The position numbers were made by a program, and so were the translations under genes. Shown here piece after piece: positions 7,267 through 18,470 of a stretch of DNA of 47,765 bases. The notes below the pieces were generated by a model, which saw only the letters and a program-made list of their open reading frames with translations, made no database searches and had not been told where the DNA came from. Position 1 is the first letter of the stretch, and every line of letters starts with the position of its first letter. Source of the stretch: Verrucomicrobiota bacterium (GTDB lineage: Bacteria; Verrucomicrobiota; Verrucomicrobiia; Limisphaerales; DSYF01); assembly GCA_025457615.1 (NCBI GenBank), contig JALOTZ010000033.1:1-47765 (forward strand), written 5' to 3'.

Positions 7267-8826
7267 TCAGCGCGGTTTCGTTCCCAACTCGCGCAACGAC
7301 TGTGTCACCCCGCCGTCCATCAACAGGCGGCGGTCGCGCGAGCGGGTCTCCCCGATGGCCGTGACGCGGATGGCGGCTTCGTCGGTGACCGGACATTCAT
7401 GTTCGCAGATGCCGCAGCCGATGCAGAGGGCCGGATCGACGTAAGGCTGGCGGAGCGTGATCGGCGTGCCGTCGCGTCTGGTGAGGGTGACTTCCCGCGA
7501 GTAGATGGCCTTGGGTGAGACGGGGCAGACCTCCTCGCACACGACGCACGGGGTTTCCATGCTCCAGGGCAGGCAGCGGCCGTGGTCGTAAAAGGCGGTG
7601 CCCAGGCGGATGGGGCCCTGCCCGGCGAAGGTTCCGACGCCGGTCTTCTCCTCGATGGTCACCCGTTGGATGGCGCCGGTGGGGCACACCTGGCCGCAGA
7701 GGGTGCAGTTCAGCTCGCAATAGCCGAGCTTCATGTTGAGGATGGGCGTCCAGAAACCTTCCACCCCCGCTTCCAGCAACGTCGGTTGCAGCACATTGGT
7801 CGGGCAGACGCGGATGCACTGGTCGCACTTGATGCAGCGTTCCAGGAAATCCTTCTCCGCGACGGACCCAGGCGGTCGAATCACCTTCTTGCTGTAATTG
7901 CGGTCGGCGCTGCCGGAGCTGCGGCCGAAGGCGAAGAAGCCGACCCCGATGAGGCTGCCGAGGAGCGCCCGGCGCTTGGTGAGCACCGGCGCCGTCACTT
8001 CGCGTTTCCGGGACGGCATGAACTTGAAGGAGAGGGCGTCCTCGGGACAGTCCTCGATGCAGTTGAAACAGACAAAGCATTCGCTCTTGCGCAGTTGCGT
8101 GTGCGGGTCCGAAGCGCCTTCGCAGCTCTTGAGGCAGAGGTCGCAATCGACGCACTTGGCGGGGTCGCGGTCGATCCGCCAGAGGGCCGCGCTCGAGAGG
8201 GTGCCGAGGAAGGCGCCCAGGGGGCAGACCACGCGGCAGAAGAAGCGCGGGATGACGAGGTTCATGCCCACAAAGAACAGGAGCAGGAAGCCCACCACCG
8301 CCGCGCCTGCGTGGAAGTAGGGCTCGATGTACACGCTGGAGGGGAACGCCTGGTTGATCATCGGCAGGATCGCCACGGTCATGGACCGGTGAAACAGGCA
8401 GATGGGATCCAGCAGGCCGATTTGCAGGGTGCCGAGCAGGGCGGCCACGATCATCGCGATGAGGATCACGTACTTGAGCGCATACAGCTTTTGGTAGCGG
8501 TTGGCTTCGATGCGCTCGCGCTCCGCGGCGCGGCGCTTCCCGATCAGCCAGCCGGTCACGTGATGCAGGATGCCGTAGGGACAGATCCAGTTGCAGAAGA
8601 TGCGTCCGAACAGAAGGGTGGGCACGATCAGCAGCAGGCTCCAGAGCAGCCCGATGTACACCGTGCTGGTGGTGATCGCCGTGGCCACCGAAACCAGCGG
8701 GTCCAGCTCCAGGAAGAGGGAAACGGGGTAGCCCTTGAGGTAGCGCAGGTCCGTCACGACGACAAAGAACAGGAACAGGGCGAAGAAGAACACCTGCGAG
8801 AGGCGGCGTGCGGTTCGGAGTTTCAC
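7267..8826 (-). CDS. Membrane polyferredoxin, NapH-like part fused to NapG/MauM-like part
   Basis: A 519-residue protein in two halves. The N-terminal half has about four or five transmembrane segments and the paired NapH/CcoG-type motifs [11 protein letters not shown] and [13 protein letters not shown]. These are followed by ferredoxin motifs [11 protein letters not shown] and [13 protein letters not shown] second hydrophobic segment after [10 protein letters not shown] leads to a NapG/MauM-like half with [34 protein letters not shown] and [12 protein letters not shown]. Up to six [4Fe-4S] clusters could sit along one chain, a likely wire between the quinone pool and a periplasmic partner. 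The start is GTG (8824-8826), one base after the stop of the DUF362 gene. It is the likely electron donor or acceptor for the two Tat substrates encoded upstream. Confidence 0.85.
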   Translation of the reverse strand: MKLRTARRLSQVFFFALFLFFVVVTDLRYLKGYPVSLFLELDPLVSVATAITTSTVYIGLLWSLLLIVPTLLFGRIFCNWICPYGILHHVTGWLIGKRRAAERERIEANRYQKLYALKYVILIAMIVAALLGTLQIGLLDPICLFHRSMTVAILPMINQAFPSSVYIEPYFHAGAAVVGFLLLFFVGMNLVIPRFFCRVVCPLGAFLGTLSSAALWRIDRDPAKCVDCDLCLKSCEGASDPHTQLRKSECFVCFNCIEDCPEDALSFKFMPSRKREVTAPVLTKRRALLGSLIGVGFFAFGRSSGSADRNYSKKVIRPPGSVAEKDFLERCIKCDQCIRVCPTNVLQPTLLEAGVEGFWTPILNMKLGYCELNCTLCGQVCPTGAIQRVTIEEKTGVGTFAGQGPIRLGTAFYDHGRCLPWSMETPCVVCEEVCPVSPKAIYSREVTLTRRDGTPITLRQPYVDPALCIGCGICEHECPVTDEAAIRVTAIGETRSRDRRLLMDGGVTQSLRELGTKPR

Positions 8827-8827
8827 G

Positions 8828-9844
8828 TCAGGCCTGCACTTCCTGGTAGTGGGTTTGTTTCCAGTTCAGGTTGCCCAGGCCCCGGTCGTGGGCCTTGTGG
8901 AGGTAGGTGAGTTCGGCAAGGTCGCGTCCGAGCAGGTGCGTGTAGCCGTAGCTGTCCACCGCCACCATGTCCGTGCCCGCCACGATGGTGCCCATCGGTT
9001 TCACGTCGGACAGGCGCCCGCCGGTGGGGCCATTTTTCATCAACACGTTCATGCCATCCAGCACCACCAGGGTGGGCTTCATCATCAGCGCGAAGTCCGA
9101 GACGATGCTGTGGATGTGCTGGTGAAACTGGTTGCGGCGCCCGCCCAGCAGGCCATACCAGTTCTTCATGGTCATGGATGCGTGGCAGAGGTTGTGATCC
9201 TTGCAGGGCGCCAGGCCGATCACCTTGGTGGCCTTCCGGAACGGCTGGTGGAAGAAGGTCCAATGCTTCAGGACTTCCCCGGCGAGCTGCAGGGGGGCAA
9301 AGGAGTTGGCCTCGGGATAGAGCAGATCCAGGTTGAGCTCCGCCGCCACCTGCTGCAGGCCGCTCTTGAGGAAACAGCCGGACGGACTGTTGATGGGGTT
9401 GTCCGCGATCATGACCTGCGCGGCGCCGGCCTCGATCACCAGCTTGGCCAGCGCCCGGAGCGCCTCAGGATGCGTCGTGGCGGCGAGCGCCGGCGGACGG
9501 TCAAAGGCCACGTTGGGTTTGATCAGGACCACGTCGCCGCGCCGGATGAAACGCTCCATTCCGCCGAGTGCGGCCAGGGCGGCGCGAATCGCCGGCTCAT
9601 GCGTCTGGCCGTGGGCAATGGCCAGCGACGGCAGCAACTGGTGGGAATCCACCGCGTAGCTTGGCAGTTCGAGTCCGGCGCCCTCCTCGAAGCCCGGCAC
9701 GAAGTGGTTGGGCTCCCAGAGCGCGTACCCGCCAACCGCCGCGCCCGCGATCAGCGAGCCGGCGGCCCCGATCCGGATCAGAAACTCGCGGCGACTGACG
9801 GCGTCGGCATTCTCGGGCGGAGGGGTGGATGGCGGTTCGCTCAT
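8828..9844 (-). CDS. Tat-exported DUF362 protein
   Basis: A 338-residue protein with a twin-arginine signal, [13 protein letters not shown] (R18-R19), followed by a hydrophobic Ala/Gly stretch to about residue 42. The body is a DUF362 domain: [41 protein letters not shown], then [18 protein letters not shown] and [22 protein letters not shown]362 proteins often sit beside ferredoxins and may coordinate a metal or a cluster; the reaction is unknown. Export by Tat implies folding with a cofactor in the cytoplasm. Its start overlaps the stop of the DUF6599-like gene (ATGA), and the polyferredoxin starts one base after its stop. Confidence 0.82.
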   Translation of the reverse strand: MSEPPSTPPPENADAVSRREFLIRIGAAGSLIAGAAVGGYALWEPNHFVPGFEEGAGLELPSYAVDSHQLLPSLAIAHGQTHEPAIRAALAALGGMERFIRRGDVVLIKPNVAFDRPPALAATTHPEALRALAKLVIEAGAAQVMIADNPINSPSGCFLKSGLQQVAAELNLDLLYPEANSFAPLQLAGEVLKHWTFFHQPFRKATKVIGLAPCKDHNLCHASMTMKNWYGLLGGRRNQFHQHIHSIVSDFALMMKPTLVVLDGMNVLMKNGPTGGRLSDVKPMGTIVAGTDMVAVDSYGYTHLLGRDLAELTYLHKAHDRGLGNLNWKQTHYQEVQA

Positions 9845-11001
9845 GGGTTCCCCCGCTGGAGCTGCTGCTCAACGAACTGCCGCGCCTTCAAGCCGTCACT
9901 GGCTTCAAACACCCCGCCCATTTCGCCCCCCAGTTGATAGAGCACGTTCCAGGCGCCAAAGGTCTCGGCCTGCAGGAGTCGGGCGCCGTTGACGTCCGGC
10001 AAGAGGGTCAGCTGGCCCCCCAGGTTTGACACAAACTCCTGGTACTTCTGCCATGCCGCCGCAGCTTCCTCCGGGGCAGCCACCATCAGGAAGAAGTTCA
10101 GCTTCGCGCCACCAAAGTCGTATTGGGCCTGAAACACGTTCTTGAGCGCCGCCAACCCCAAGGCGTTCTCCGCGACAAAAGCGACGCTGTCCGGATCCAG
10201 CCCCTGCGTGGGCAGACGCCGGCGGGCCGCCAGTCCGGTGTCGTCGGCGGGCAGGGTTTTCGCGCGATCCGCGGCGATCGCCCGGGCCAGGACCAGCGTC
10301 CTGGCCTCCTGATCGGACGCGATGATCTGGACGTAGTGCGTGCCTTGTCGGAAGAAGAAGCCCATGTCCCCCGCATAACCGTCCGTGGCGAAATCCAGGG
10401 GCGCGCCTTGCGGATCCCGTTCGAGCGCGAACATGCCGAAGGCGTTGACCGGCGTGTCGAATCGGTACTCGAACACGTCCACATAGCCGCCCGCGGACCC
10501 CTCGACCAGGAAGGAGCGGCACCGGAGTTCCTGGAAGTTGAACCCGAGGTAGGCGGGCGCACGACCGTTGATCTTCTCGTAGAGATTCTCCGGCGAATAG
10601 AATTCCGTGGGCTGCATGGGCCGAACCCCGTCCACCTTCAGATCGAGCGGCTCCCGCGCTGCGCCCGTAGGAGCGGCGGAGGTCTGGCTGGCGTACTCGA
10701 ACTCGAGGTTGGCGGCGCCGGACAACCTTGCCGCGGCAGGCGTCTGGACCGGGCGTCCATCCGCCTGACTCCTGACGGTGCCCGCCTTCCCTTCCACGCT
10801 GGCGGCCGTGGAAGCCAGAGCCTCGGGGCGCAGGACGAATCGGTTCGGGTCATAGTGGCGTCCTTTGACCAGGATCACCGCCGCGATTCCGGCCAGCAGG
10901 CAGACAATGACAAAGCCTGCCACCCGCTCCCCGGTCGGAACTGCGGTCCGGACGAACAGCTTCCGGTTTCCCGCCGCGGATTTTGGAGCGGCCATCGCCA
11001 T
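9841..11001 (-). CDS. DUF6599-like membrane-anchored protein
   Basis: A 386-residue protein with one N-terminal transmembrane segment (VAGFVIVCLLAGIAAVILV, about residues 27-45) and a low-complexity Ala/Pro linker to about 115. The globular part starts at EFYSPENLYEKINGRAPAYL, which matches the (Y)xxENLYEYINGxAExY signature I associate with DUF6599. It continues with VDVFEYRFDTPVNAFGMFA and ends VFEASDGLKARQFVEQQL. No Cys cluster is seen, so it is not itself an electron carrier. A periplasmic chaperone or scaffold for its neighbours is possible. It lies 3 bp after the aldo/keto reductase stop and overlaps the DUF362 start by 4 nt, making the group a tight operon. Confidence 0.7.
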   Translation of the reverse strand: MAMAAPKSAAGNRKLFVRTAVPTGERVAGFVIVCLLAGIAAVILVKGRHYDPNRFVLRPEALASTAASVEGKAGTVRSQADGRPVQTPAAARLSGAANLEFEYASQTSAAPTGAAREPLDLKVDGVRPMQPTEFYSPENLYEKINGRAPAYLGFNFQELRCRSFLVEGSAGGYVDVFEYRFDTPVNAFGMFALERDPQGAPLDFATDGYAGDMGFFFRQGTHYVQIIASDQEARTLVLARAIAADRAKTLPADDTGLAARRRLPTQGLDPDSVAFVAENALGLAALKNVFQAQYDFGGAKLNFFLMVAAPEEAAAAWQKYQEFVSNLGGQLTLLPDVNGARLLQAETFGAWNVLYQLGGEMGGVFEASDGLKARQFVEQQLQRGNP

Positions 11002-11004
11002 GCG

Positions 11005-12267
11005 CTAGGCGAAATAGTGTCCGGCCCGCCGCACGACCTCCGGATAATCCACATGGAAGGCGCACCGGTCGCGCAGGCTGGCCAGATCAACGCCCGCACT
11101 GTTGCGCGCCGCGGCGGGAAGCGCGTGGTAAAACTCGCGAGCCTCGGTATTGCCATCCTGCTCGTAGTAACTCACAAAGCGCGAGACATCCTGCAGCGCG
11201 AAGGCGGAGGCGGCGGCAAAGTCGCTGCAGGAGGGGCATCCGGGGCACAGGGTCGGGCGCGCAGCCAGAACCGTCTCCTTGAGCAACTGGATGTGCGCCA
11301 TCTCGAGCGGCTTGGTGTAGCTGCGGGCCGCCGCGGTGCTGGACTGCATCTGGTCCACGTTGTCGATCATGTTGCAGATGGACGCGATGCGCGGGTCGCT
11401 CCAGCAGGCCTGGAGAATGCCCTGATGGGTGGTGAGGCCCAGTTTGTCGAGCTCCGGCAGGCGCTTGGGAACATCCTTGGTGTTGCGCATCGTCTTCATG
11501 GCCACCAACGCGATGCCTTTCGCGTGGCACGCGTCGAGCGCCCGGTCGAACGCGTCGCCCTTTTCGAAGAACGGCGTGTATTGGAGCATGATGATGTCCA
11601 GGAAACCGCCTTCAGCCGCCGCAGTGAGGTAGTCATTCAGTCGTCCGTCGTGGCAGGAGATGCCGACCATTTTCACCTTGCCGGAGCTCTTGAGTTCCTC
11701 GGCCACCTTCCTGAACTCATCGCTCTTGGGCCAATCGAGCGAGGCCTCGCCGTATTCGCGAACCCCAATGGCATGCAGGTAAAAGGCGTCCAGGTAGGTG
11801 GTGCCCAGGGCTTCGAGACGGCGGTCGATCATCTCCAGCAACTGCTTCGGGCCCTGGTGAGGATGGTCTTTCGAGGTCAGGAACAGTTCCTGGCGGCGTT
11901 CCGGATGTTTCGCCAGCCATTCCCCCACGATCCGCTCCGACTTGCCTCGCAGGTAGCAATCCGCATTGTCGAAATAGCGGATGCCCATGGACCAGGCGAT
12001 GTCCAGATACTGCGGACTCATGGCGGCCATCATGCCGCCCATGTTGAGCATGGTGACTTTGGGACCATTCCGGCCCAAGGGACGCATGGGCAGCGGGCCG
12101 GCGGCGGACGCCGCGTCAGTGGTCTTGGCCGGTGGGGCGTCTGCCGCCCGGGCGGCGGGCGCCACCAGCGCGGGGGCGGCGGCCAAAGCCACCGGGACCT
12201 GGCAGGCCGTTTTCAGAAACCGGCGACGGGTTGAGGGAGCGACTGGGTTCTTCATGGTTCGTTGCAT
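11005..12267 (-). CDS. Tat-exported aldo/keto reductase with C-terminal Cys cluster
   Basis: A 420-residue protein with a Tat signal (STRRRFLKTACQ, residues 12-23, then an Ala-rich core ending near AARAADA). The TIM-barrel catalytic set of aldo/keto reductases is visible: D100 in YFDNADCYLRGKSE, Y105, K133 in LTSKD and H165 in AFYLH. Near residues 341-347, CPGCPSC looks like part of a ferredoxin-type iron-sulfur site, as in some bacterial AKR subfamilies. It is the first gene of a five-gene minus-strand operon with DUF6599, DUF362, polyferredoxin and zinc-ribbon genes. A periplasmic AKR has no NADPH available, so electrons may arrive through the iron-sulfur proteins (inference). Confidence 0.88.
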   Translation of the reverse strand: MQRTMKNPVAPSTRRRFLKTACQVPVALAAAPALVAPAARAADAPPAKTTDAASAAGPLPMRPLGRNGPKVTMLNMGGMMAAMSPQYLDIAWSMGIRYFDNADCYLRGKSERIVGEWLAKHPERRQELFLTSKDHPHQGPKQLLEMIDRRLEALGTTYLDAFYLHAIGVREYGEASLDWPKSDEFRKVAEELKSSGKVKMVGISCHDGRLNDYLTAAAEGGFLDIIMLQYTPFFEKGDAFDRALDACHAKGIALVAMKTMRNTKDVPKRLPELDKLGLTTHQGILQACWSDPRIASICNMIDNVDQMQSSTAAARSYTKPLEMAHIQLLKETVLAARPTLCPGCPSCSDFAAASAFALQDVSRFVSYYEQDGNTEAREFYHALPAAARNSAGVDLASLRDRCAFHVDYPEVVRRAGHYFA

Positions 12268-12781
12268 GTTGTTGACCGAATCCTGGGACCTGATCCCACG
12301 TTTGGCGGGAGCAGGATCGCCTGCGGTCCATCGAGCACTCCAAACCGGTCACCACACCGGTTCATGAACTCTAATCTCGCGCAGGATTTGTCCTCCTATT
12401 GCCACCGGGCCGCAAGGGCGTCAAGTCCACAGCCCTTTTTCCGTCTCAGGCGGCGCATCGTTCCCGCGAGTCCACGACCCGGAGCAGCCCCGCTCCAACA
12501 ACGGACCGCGGGTCCATGACCCGCAGCAGCCTCGCTGCTCCACACGCCCACGACCTGATCGCAGGCCACCCGCACCTGCGCCCCCGCTGCGGCTCACGGA
12601 GCCGCGCCCCGACAACGGACTGCGAGGGCAAGAATGGTCAACTCTTTGGCAAAATCGGTGGATTGAATCGCCAGCGGGTCGGCGTAGAGTTCACGATTAG
12701 AAGCCAGTCCAGTTGGATCCATGACGATTCAGGGATTCCTTATTGTCTGGCACGAAGCAGCACCCAGAGAGACAACCGGTC
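12268..12781. other. 514-bp divergent gap with Arg/Cys-type GC-rich repeat units
   Basis: The region separates the divergent redox operon and multihaem cytochrome and should hold both promoters. From about 12470 to 12610 it carries short related units: GTCCACGACCCGGAGCAGC, GGTCCATGACCCGCAGCAGC and GCGGCTCACGGAGCCGCG. Similar units appear near 19805-19860 and 36275-36395. TGCGGCTCACGGAGCCGC near 12590-12607 can form a small hairpin. No reading frame here is convincing. Confidence 0.5.
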
Positions 12782-15481
12782 ATGAATACCACCCCCTCAT
12801 CTCCTGTTTTGATCCGTCACGCCATGACCCCCGATCGCCGGGGGCGGCACGCCCAGCTCGACAGCGGACCCCGTTGGGGGTCTTCGACGCCCGGGGTTGC
12901 GCTCGTCCTGGTCCTGCTGCTCTGGCTTGGGCTGGCGGAACGGTCGGTCGCCCGGGCGCCGATCCGCGCCGCCTTCTTCACCGAGTATCCCGCTGCGGTG
13001 AACACCATTCTGGACAAGCAAGTCGCCAGCTTCACGGGCGGCACCAATGCTCAACACTGCGGTGTCTGCCATTTCAAGTTCAGCGGTGGCGGCACCCGCA
13101 ATCCCTACGGCAGCGCGGTCGAGACGGTCTACAACACCAATGGCAAGAAGGCACTGGAGGCTGTCCAAGCAGTTCGCGCCGCCGACTCCGATGGGGATGG
13201 TTTCGTGAGTGACGTGGAGATCACCAACCGGATCATGTATGCGAACACGCCCACGTTCCCGGGCCTCACCCCGGGAAACCTGGCCTCGGTGGCGGACGTC
13301 ACGAACAAGAATGAATTGCTGCCCTATCTGGTCCCCACCACCGGGGCCGACACCACCCCGCCCAGCGTCACCCTGATCCGTCCCAACGGCGGCGAGGTGC
13401 TGCTCGGCAACGCCCTCACCAACATCCAATGGTCAGCCAGTGATGGTAGTGGGAGCGGCGTCGCCGGAGTGGACATCCACCTGAGTCTCGACAACGGCAC
13501 CAACTACAGCCCGTTGGTGCGGGGATTGGCCAACAGCGGCACCTACACCTGGTTCCCGGCCAACCGGCCTGCGACCAATCAGGCGCGCATCCGCCTGGTA
13601 GTGGTGGACAACGCGGGCAACACCACGAACAAGTCCAGCGCGAACGCCTTCACCATCCAGCCGCCGCCCGGCGGTCGCGTGCCCACGACATTGCGCGACT
13701 TCGACATGCCAGGGACGCAGCCCTTGGAACTCACGGCGGCACTGTCGCCGCCGCAAGACTGCGCCGGGTGCCATGGCAATTACAACACGCAGCACGAGCC
13801 GTATTTCAACTGGCAGGGCAGCATGATGGCCCATGCGTCGATCGACCCGTTGTTCGAGGCGAACATGGCGATTGCCAATCAAGACGCCCCGGACTCGGGC
13901 GACCTCTGCTTGCGCTGCCATATCCACGCCGGCTGGGTCCAGGGGCGTTCCGTGCCCACCAGCGGCGACGCCATGTTGCCCTCCGACAAGTTCGGTGTCG
14001 CCTGCGACCTCTGCCATCGCATGATGGATCCCATTTACGCGCCCGGGGTCAGCCCGTCCGTGGACCAGGCGCTGCTGGCCGGACTCGTCAATTCCGGCAC
14101 CAACTTCGGCATCGGCATGGTCCATCTGGATCCCGAGGCCACCCGGCGCGGACCGTTCGTGGATGCCACCAGTGCCCACCCGATCCTGGTCTCGCCGTTC
14201 CATCGCGAGGCGGCCTTGTGCGGCACCTGTCACGATGTGAGCAACCCCGCCTTCGAGCGCGATGCCAACGGCGTCTATCAGCCCAACACGTTGAACAGTC
14301 CGGGCACGGAGTTCTCGCCGCACAAAGTGGGTCCGGTCGAACGCACCTACAGCGAGTGGCTGTCGAGCGACTTCAACACCCCCGCCGGCGTTTACCTGCC
14401 GCAATTCGCCGGCAACAAGACCAACGGCATGGTCGCCACCTGCCAGGATTGCCACATGCGCGACATCGCCGGTTACGGCGCGGACACCAATCAGTTTGGT
14501 GCCGTGCCGCTGCGCCAGGACCTGCCGTTGCACGACATGACCGGCAGCAGCACCTGGATGCCAATGTTGTTGGCGAGCCTGTATCCGGCCCAGGTGCCGT
14601 CGAATGCCGTGTCCGCCGGCGTGGCCCGCGCCACCTACATGCTCGAGAATGCCGCCGAGTTGGGCATCGCCGACGCCGAGGGCCAGATCCAGGTGTCGGT
14701 GACCAACAACTGCGGTCACAAACTTCCCACCGGCTATCCCGAGGGCCGGCGCATGTGGCTCAACGTGCAATTCTTTGATGCCCAAACGAACCTCGTGGGC
14801 GAGTCCGGCGCTTACGACGCGGACACCGGCGAGTTGTCGCACGATGGGGAGCCCAAGATCTACGAGGTGCACCCCGGCATCGACACCAACATCACCAGCA
14901 TCGTCGGGCTGCCCGAGGGGCCTTCGTTGCACTTCGTGCTCAACAACAAGATCTTCGAGGACAACCGCATTCCGCCCCGCGGCTTCACCAACGCCGCCTT
15001 TGCCGCGTTTGGCGGGGCGCCTGTGGGCCACCCTTACGCCGACGGTCAGTATTGGGATGACACCTTCTACAGCATCCCGACCACGGCGATCCGGGCCGAG
15101 GTGAACCTCTATTTCCAGAGCACCAGCAAGGAGTTCATCGAGTTCCTACGCACGAACAACGTGACGAACACCAAAGGCGAGGAGCTCTACCAACTCTGGG
15201 CCAACAATGGCAAGTGCCCGCCCACGACGATGCAGTCTGCCACCTGGCAGACGCCCTTCCTGATGGAGTCCATGGCCGTCACGCCGGGAGGCGCCTTCGA
15301 GATGGTGTTCCACTGCCGTCCGGGTCACAACTACACCATCGAGCACACCGACAGCCTGAGCGCACCATCCTGGCAACCGGTCAGCCACACCCCCACGAAC
15401 ACGCCCACGCTGTATGTGGACAACACCGCGTCGTCCACGGGCATGCGGTTCTACCGGGTGATCTATGGCGGCCTTCCATGA
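12782..15481 (+). CDS. Secreted six-haem cytochrome c-type protein with Ig-like and FYRV modules
   Basis: An 899-residue protein with a signal peptide around PGVALVLVLLLWLGLAERSVA. Six CxxCH haem sites are seen: CGVCH (residue 93), CAGCH (327), CLRCH (376), CDLCH (408), CGTCH (480) and CQDCH (554). After the first haem, DSDGDGFVSDVEI looks like an EF-hand/dockerin-type calcium loop. A bacterial Ig-like domain follows (VTLIRPNGGEVLLGN to NAFTI, about 200-300). The C-terminus, YTIEHTDSLSAPSW to MRFYRVIYG, is a module shared by many verrucomicrobial secreted proteins. The haem core resembles multihaem proteins of the cytochrome c554/hydroxylamine-reductase kind, but I cannot name the family. The frame extends to a TTG at 12743; I prefer ATG 12782. 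It is divergent from the redox operon, a plausible partner. Confidence 0.85.
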   Translation: MNTTPSSPVLIRHAMTPDRRGRHAQLDSGPRWGSSTPGVALVLVLLLWLGLAERSVARAPIRAAFFTEYPAAVNTILDKQVASFTGGTNAQHCGVCHFKFSGGGTRNPYGSAVETVYNTNGKKALEAVQAVRAADSDGDGFVSDVEITNRIMYANTPTFPGLTPGNLASVADVTNKNELLPYLVPTTGADTTPPSVTLIRPNGGEVLLGNALTNIQWSASDGSGSGVAGVDIHLSLDNGTNYSPLVRGLANSGTYTWFPANRPATNQARIRLVVVDNAGNTTNKSSANAFTIQPPPGGRVPTTLRDFDMPGTQPLELTAALSPPQDCAGCHGNYNTQHEPYFNWQGSMMAHASIDPLFEANMAIANQDAPDSGDLCLRCHIHAGWVQGRSVPTSGDAMLPSDKFGVACDLCHRMMDPIYAPGVSPSVDQALLAGLVNSGTNFGIGMVHLDPEATRRGPFVDATSAHPILVSPFHREAALCGTCHDVSNPAFERDANGVYQPNTLNSPGTEFSPHKVGPVERTYSEWLSSDFNTPAGVYLPQFAGNKTNGMVATCQDCHMRDIAGYGADTNQFGAVPLRQDLPLHDMTGSSTWMPMLLASLYPAQVPSNAVSAGVARATYMLENAAELGIADAEGQIQVSVTNNCGHKLPTGYPEGRRMWLNVQFFDAQTNLVGESGAYDADTGELSHDGEPKIYEVHPGIDTNITSIVGLPEGPSLHFVLNNKIFEDNRIPPRGFTNAAFAAFGGAPVGHPYADGQYWDDTFYSIPTTAIRAEVNLYFQSTSKEFIEFLRTNNVTNTKGEELYQLWANNGKCPPTTMQSATWQTPFLMESMAVTPGGAFEMVFHCRPGHNYTIEHTDSLSAPSWQPVSHTPTNTPTLYVDNTASSTGMRFYRVIYGGLP

Positions 15482-15609
15482 ACCGATGGGAGGCCGGTCC
15501 GTGCTGTGCCCAGACCGGCTTCGGAGCACCGGCGCCCTGGCAAGGTTCAGGGCCTGAGCTCACGTTTTTGCTTCTGCCCGAACCGGCATTGGGGTATGGA
15601 TGGCGTATC

Positions 15610-17814
<2,205 letters not shown>

Positions 17815-17896
17815 AGCCCGTGGGAGTGGGGGCGCCTCTTCACATCGGGTGCCCGACCTCGAGGGGGCAGTATGCAGATGCGTCGGTGGGCTGACA

Positions 17897-18463
17897 GTGT
17901 GCACGCTGGGCTTGTGTTTTTCTGGGGTGATCGCTACACCGCAGGGCGTGGCGAGCGAGAATTCCAATGCGGGCGCGAAGGGCGCGGGCAATCCCCCCTG
18001 GCAGGCCCGGACTTTGTGGGTGGCGGCTGGGCTGACCTTGCTGGGCCTGGTTCTGTGGGTGGCCGCCCCGGCAAAGAGTCCGGCGCCCAGTTCACCGGCG
18101 GGGCAGGCCACGCTGGCGGAGGCGTCCGGCCAAGCCGTGGCCACCCGGGTGCATTCGCTTCAGGGTTCACCCGCGATGTTCCGCTTCGGGCTCAGTTACA
18201 TCGCCGGCTTCTTCCTCGGCTACGGCTTGCGTCGGTATGTGACCATGACCCTGGTTGTGGCGGCCGTGGCCGCAGGCGCGATCTTCTGGCTGAGGAAGGC
18301 CGGGTGGATCGACCTGGATTGGAGCAGCATCGAGTCGCATCTGAATAACAGTTTTGCCTGGCTCAAGGGCCAGGCTGAGGCCCTCAAGGTGTTCATCACC
18401 GGCTATGTCCCTTCGGCGGCCGCAGCCGGGGTGGGGTTGTTCCTGGGGGCACGCTGGCGTTGA
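17897..18463 (+). CDS. FUN14-like membrane protein
   Basis: About 188 residues. The C-terminal 100 residues match the FUN14 pattern: FGLSYIAGFFLGYGLRRYV, then a hydrophobic helix (TMTLVVAAVAAGAIFWL), RKAGWIDLDWSSIE, a charged helix, and PSAAAAGVGLFLGARW. Upstream another hydrophobic segment (LWVAAGLTLLGLVLWVAAP) is present. FUN14 proteins are small membrane proteins of unknown bacterial role. The start is uncertain: no ATG precedes the domain except the internal one near 18177, so I use GTG 17897, with GTGs downstream as alternatives. The ydcF-like gene begins 7 bp after the stop, suggesting one transcript. Confidence 0.55.
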   Translation: MCTLGLCFSGVIATPQGVASENSNAGAKGAGNPPWQARTLWVAAGLTLLGLVLWVAAPAKSPAPSSPAGQATLAEASGQAVATRVHSLQGSPAMFRFGLSYIAGFFLGYGLRRYVTMTLVVAAVAAGAIFWLRKAGWIDLDWSSIESHLNNSFAWLKGQAEALKVFITGYVPSAAAAGVGLFLGARWR

Positions 18464-18470
18464 CCCCCGG

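Noticed and set aside
7582-8910. 442-codon plus-strand open frame
   Set aside because: Antisense to the polyferredoxin gene; no motif, high Gly/Ala/His content.
10123-12234. 703-codon plus-strand open frame
   Set aside because: Antisense to the DUF6599-like and AKR genes; no domain recognised.
13433-15031. 532-codon minus-strand open frame
   Set aside because: Antisense to the six-CxxCH cytochrome, whose motifs are in frame on the plus strand.
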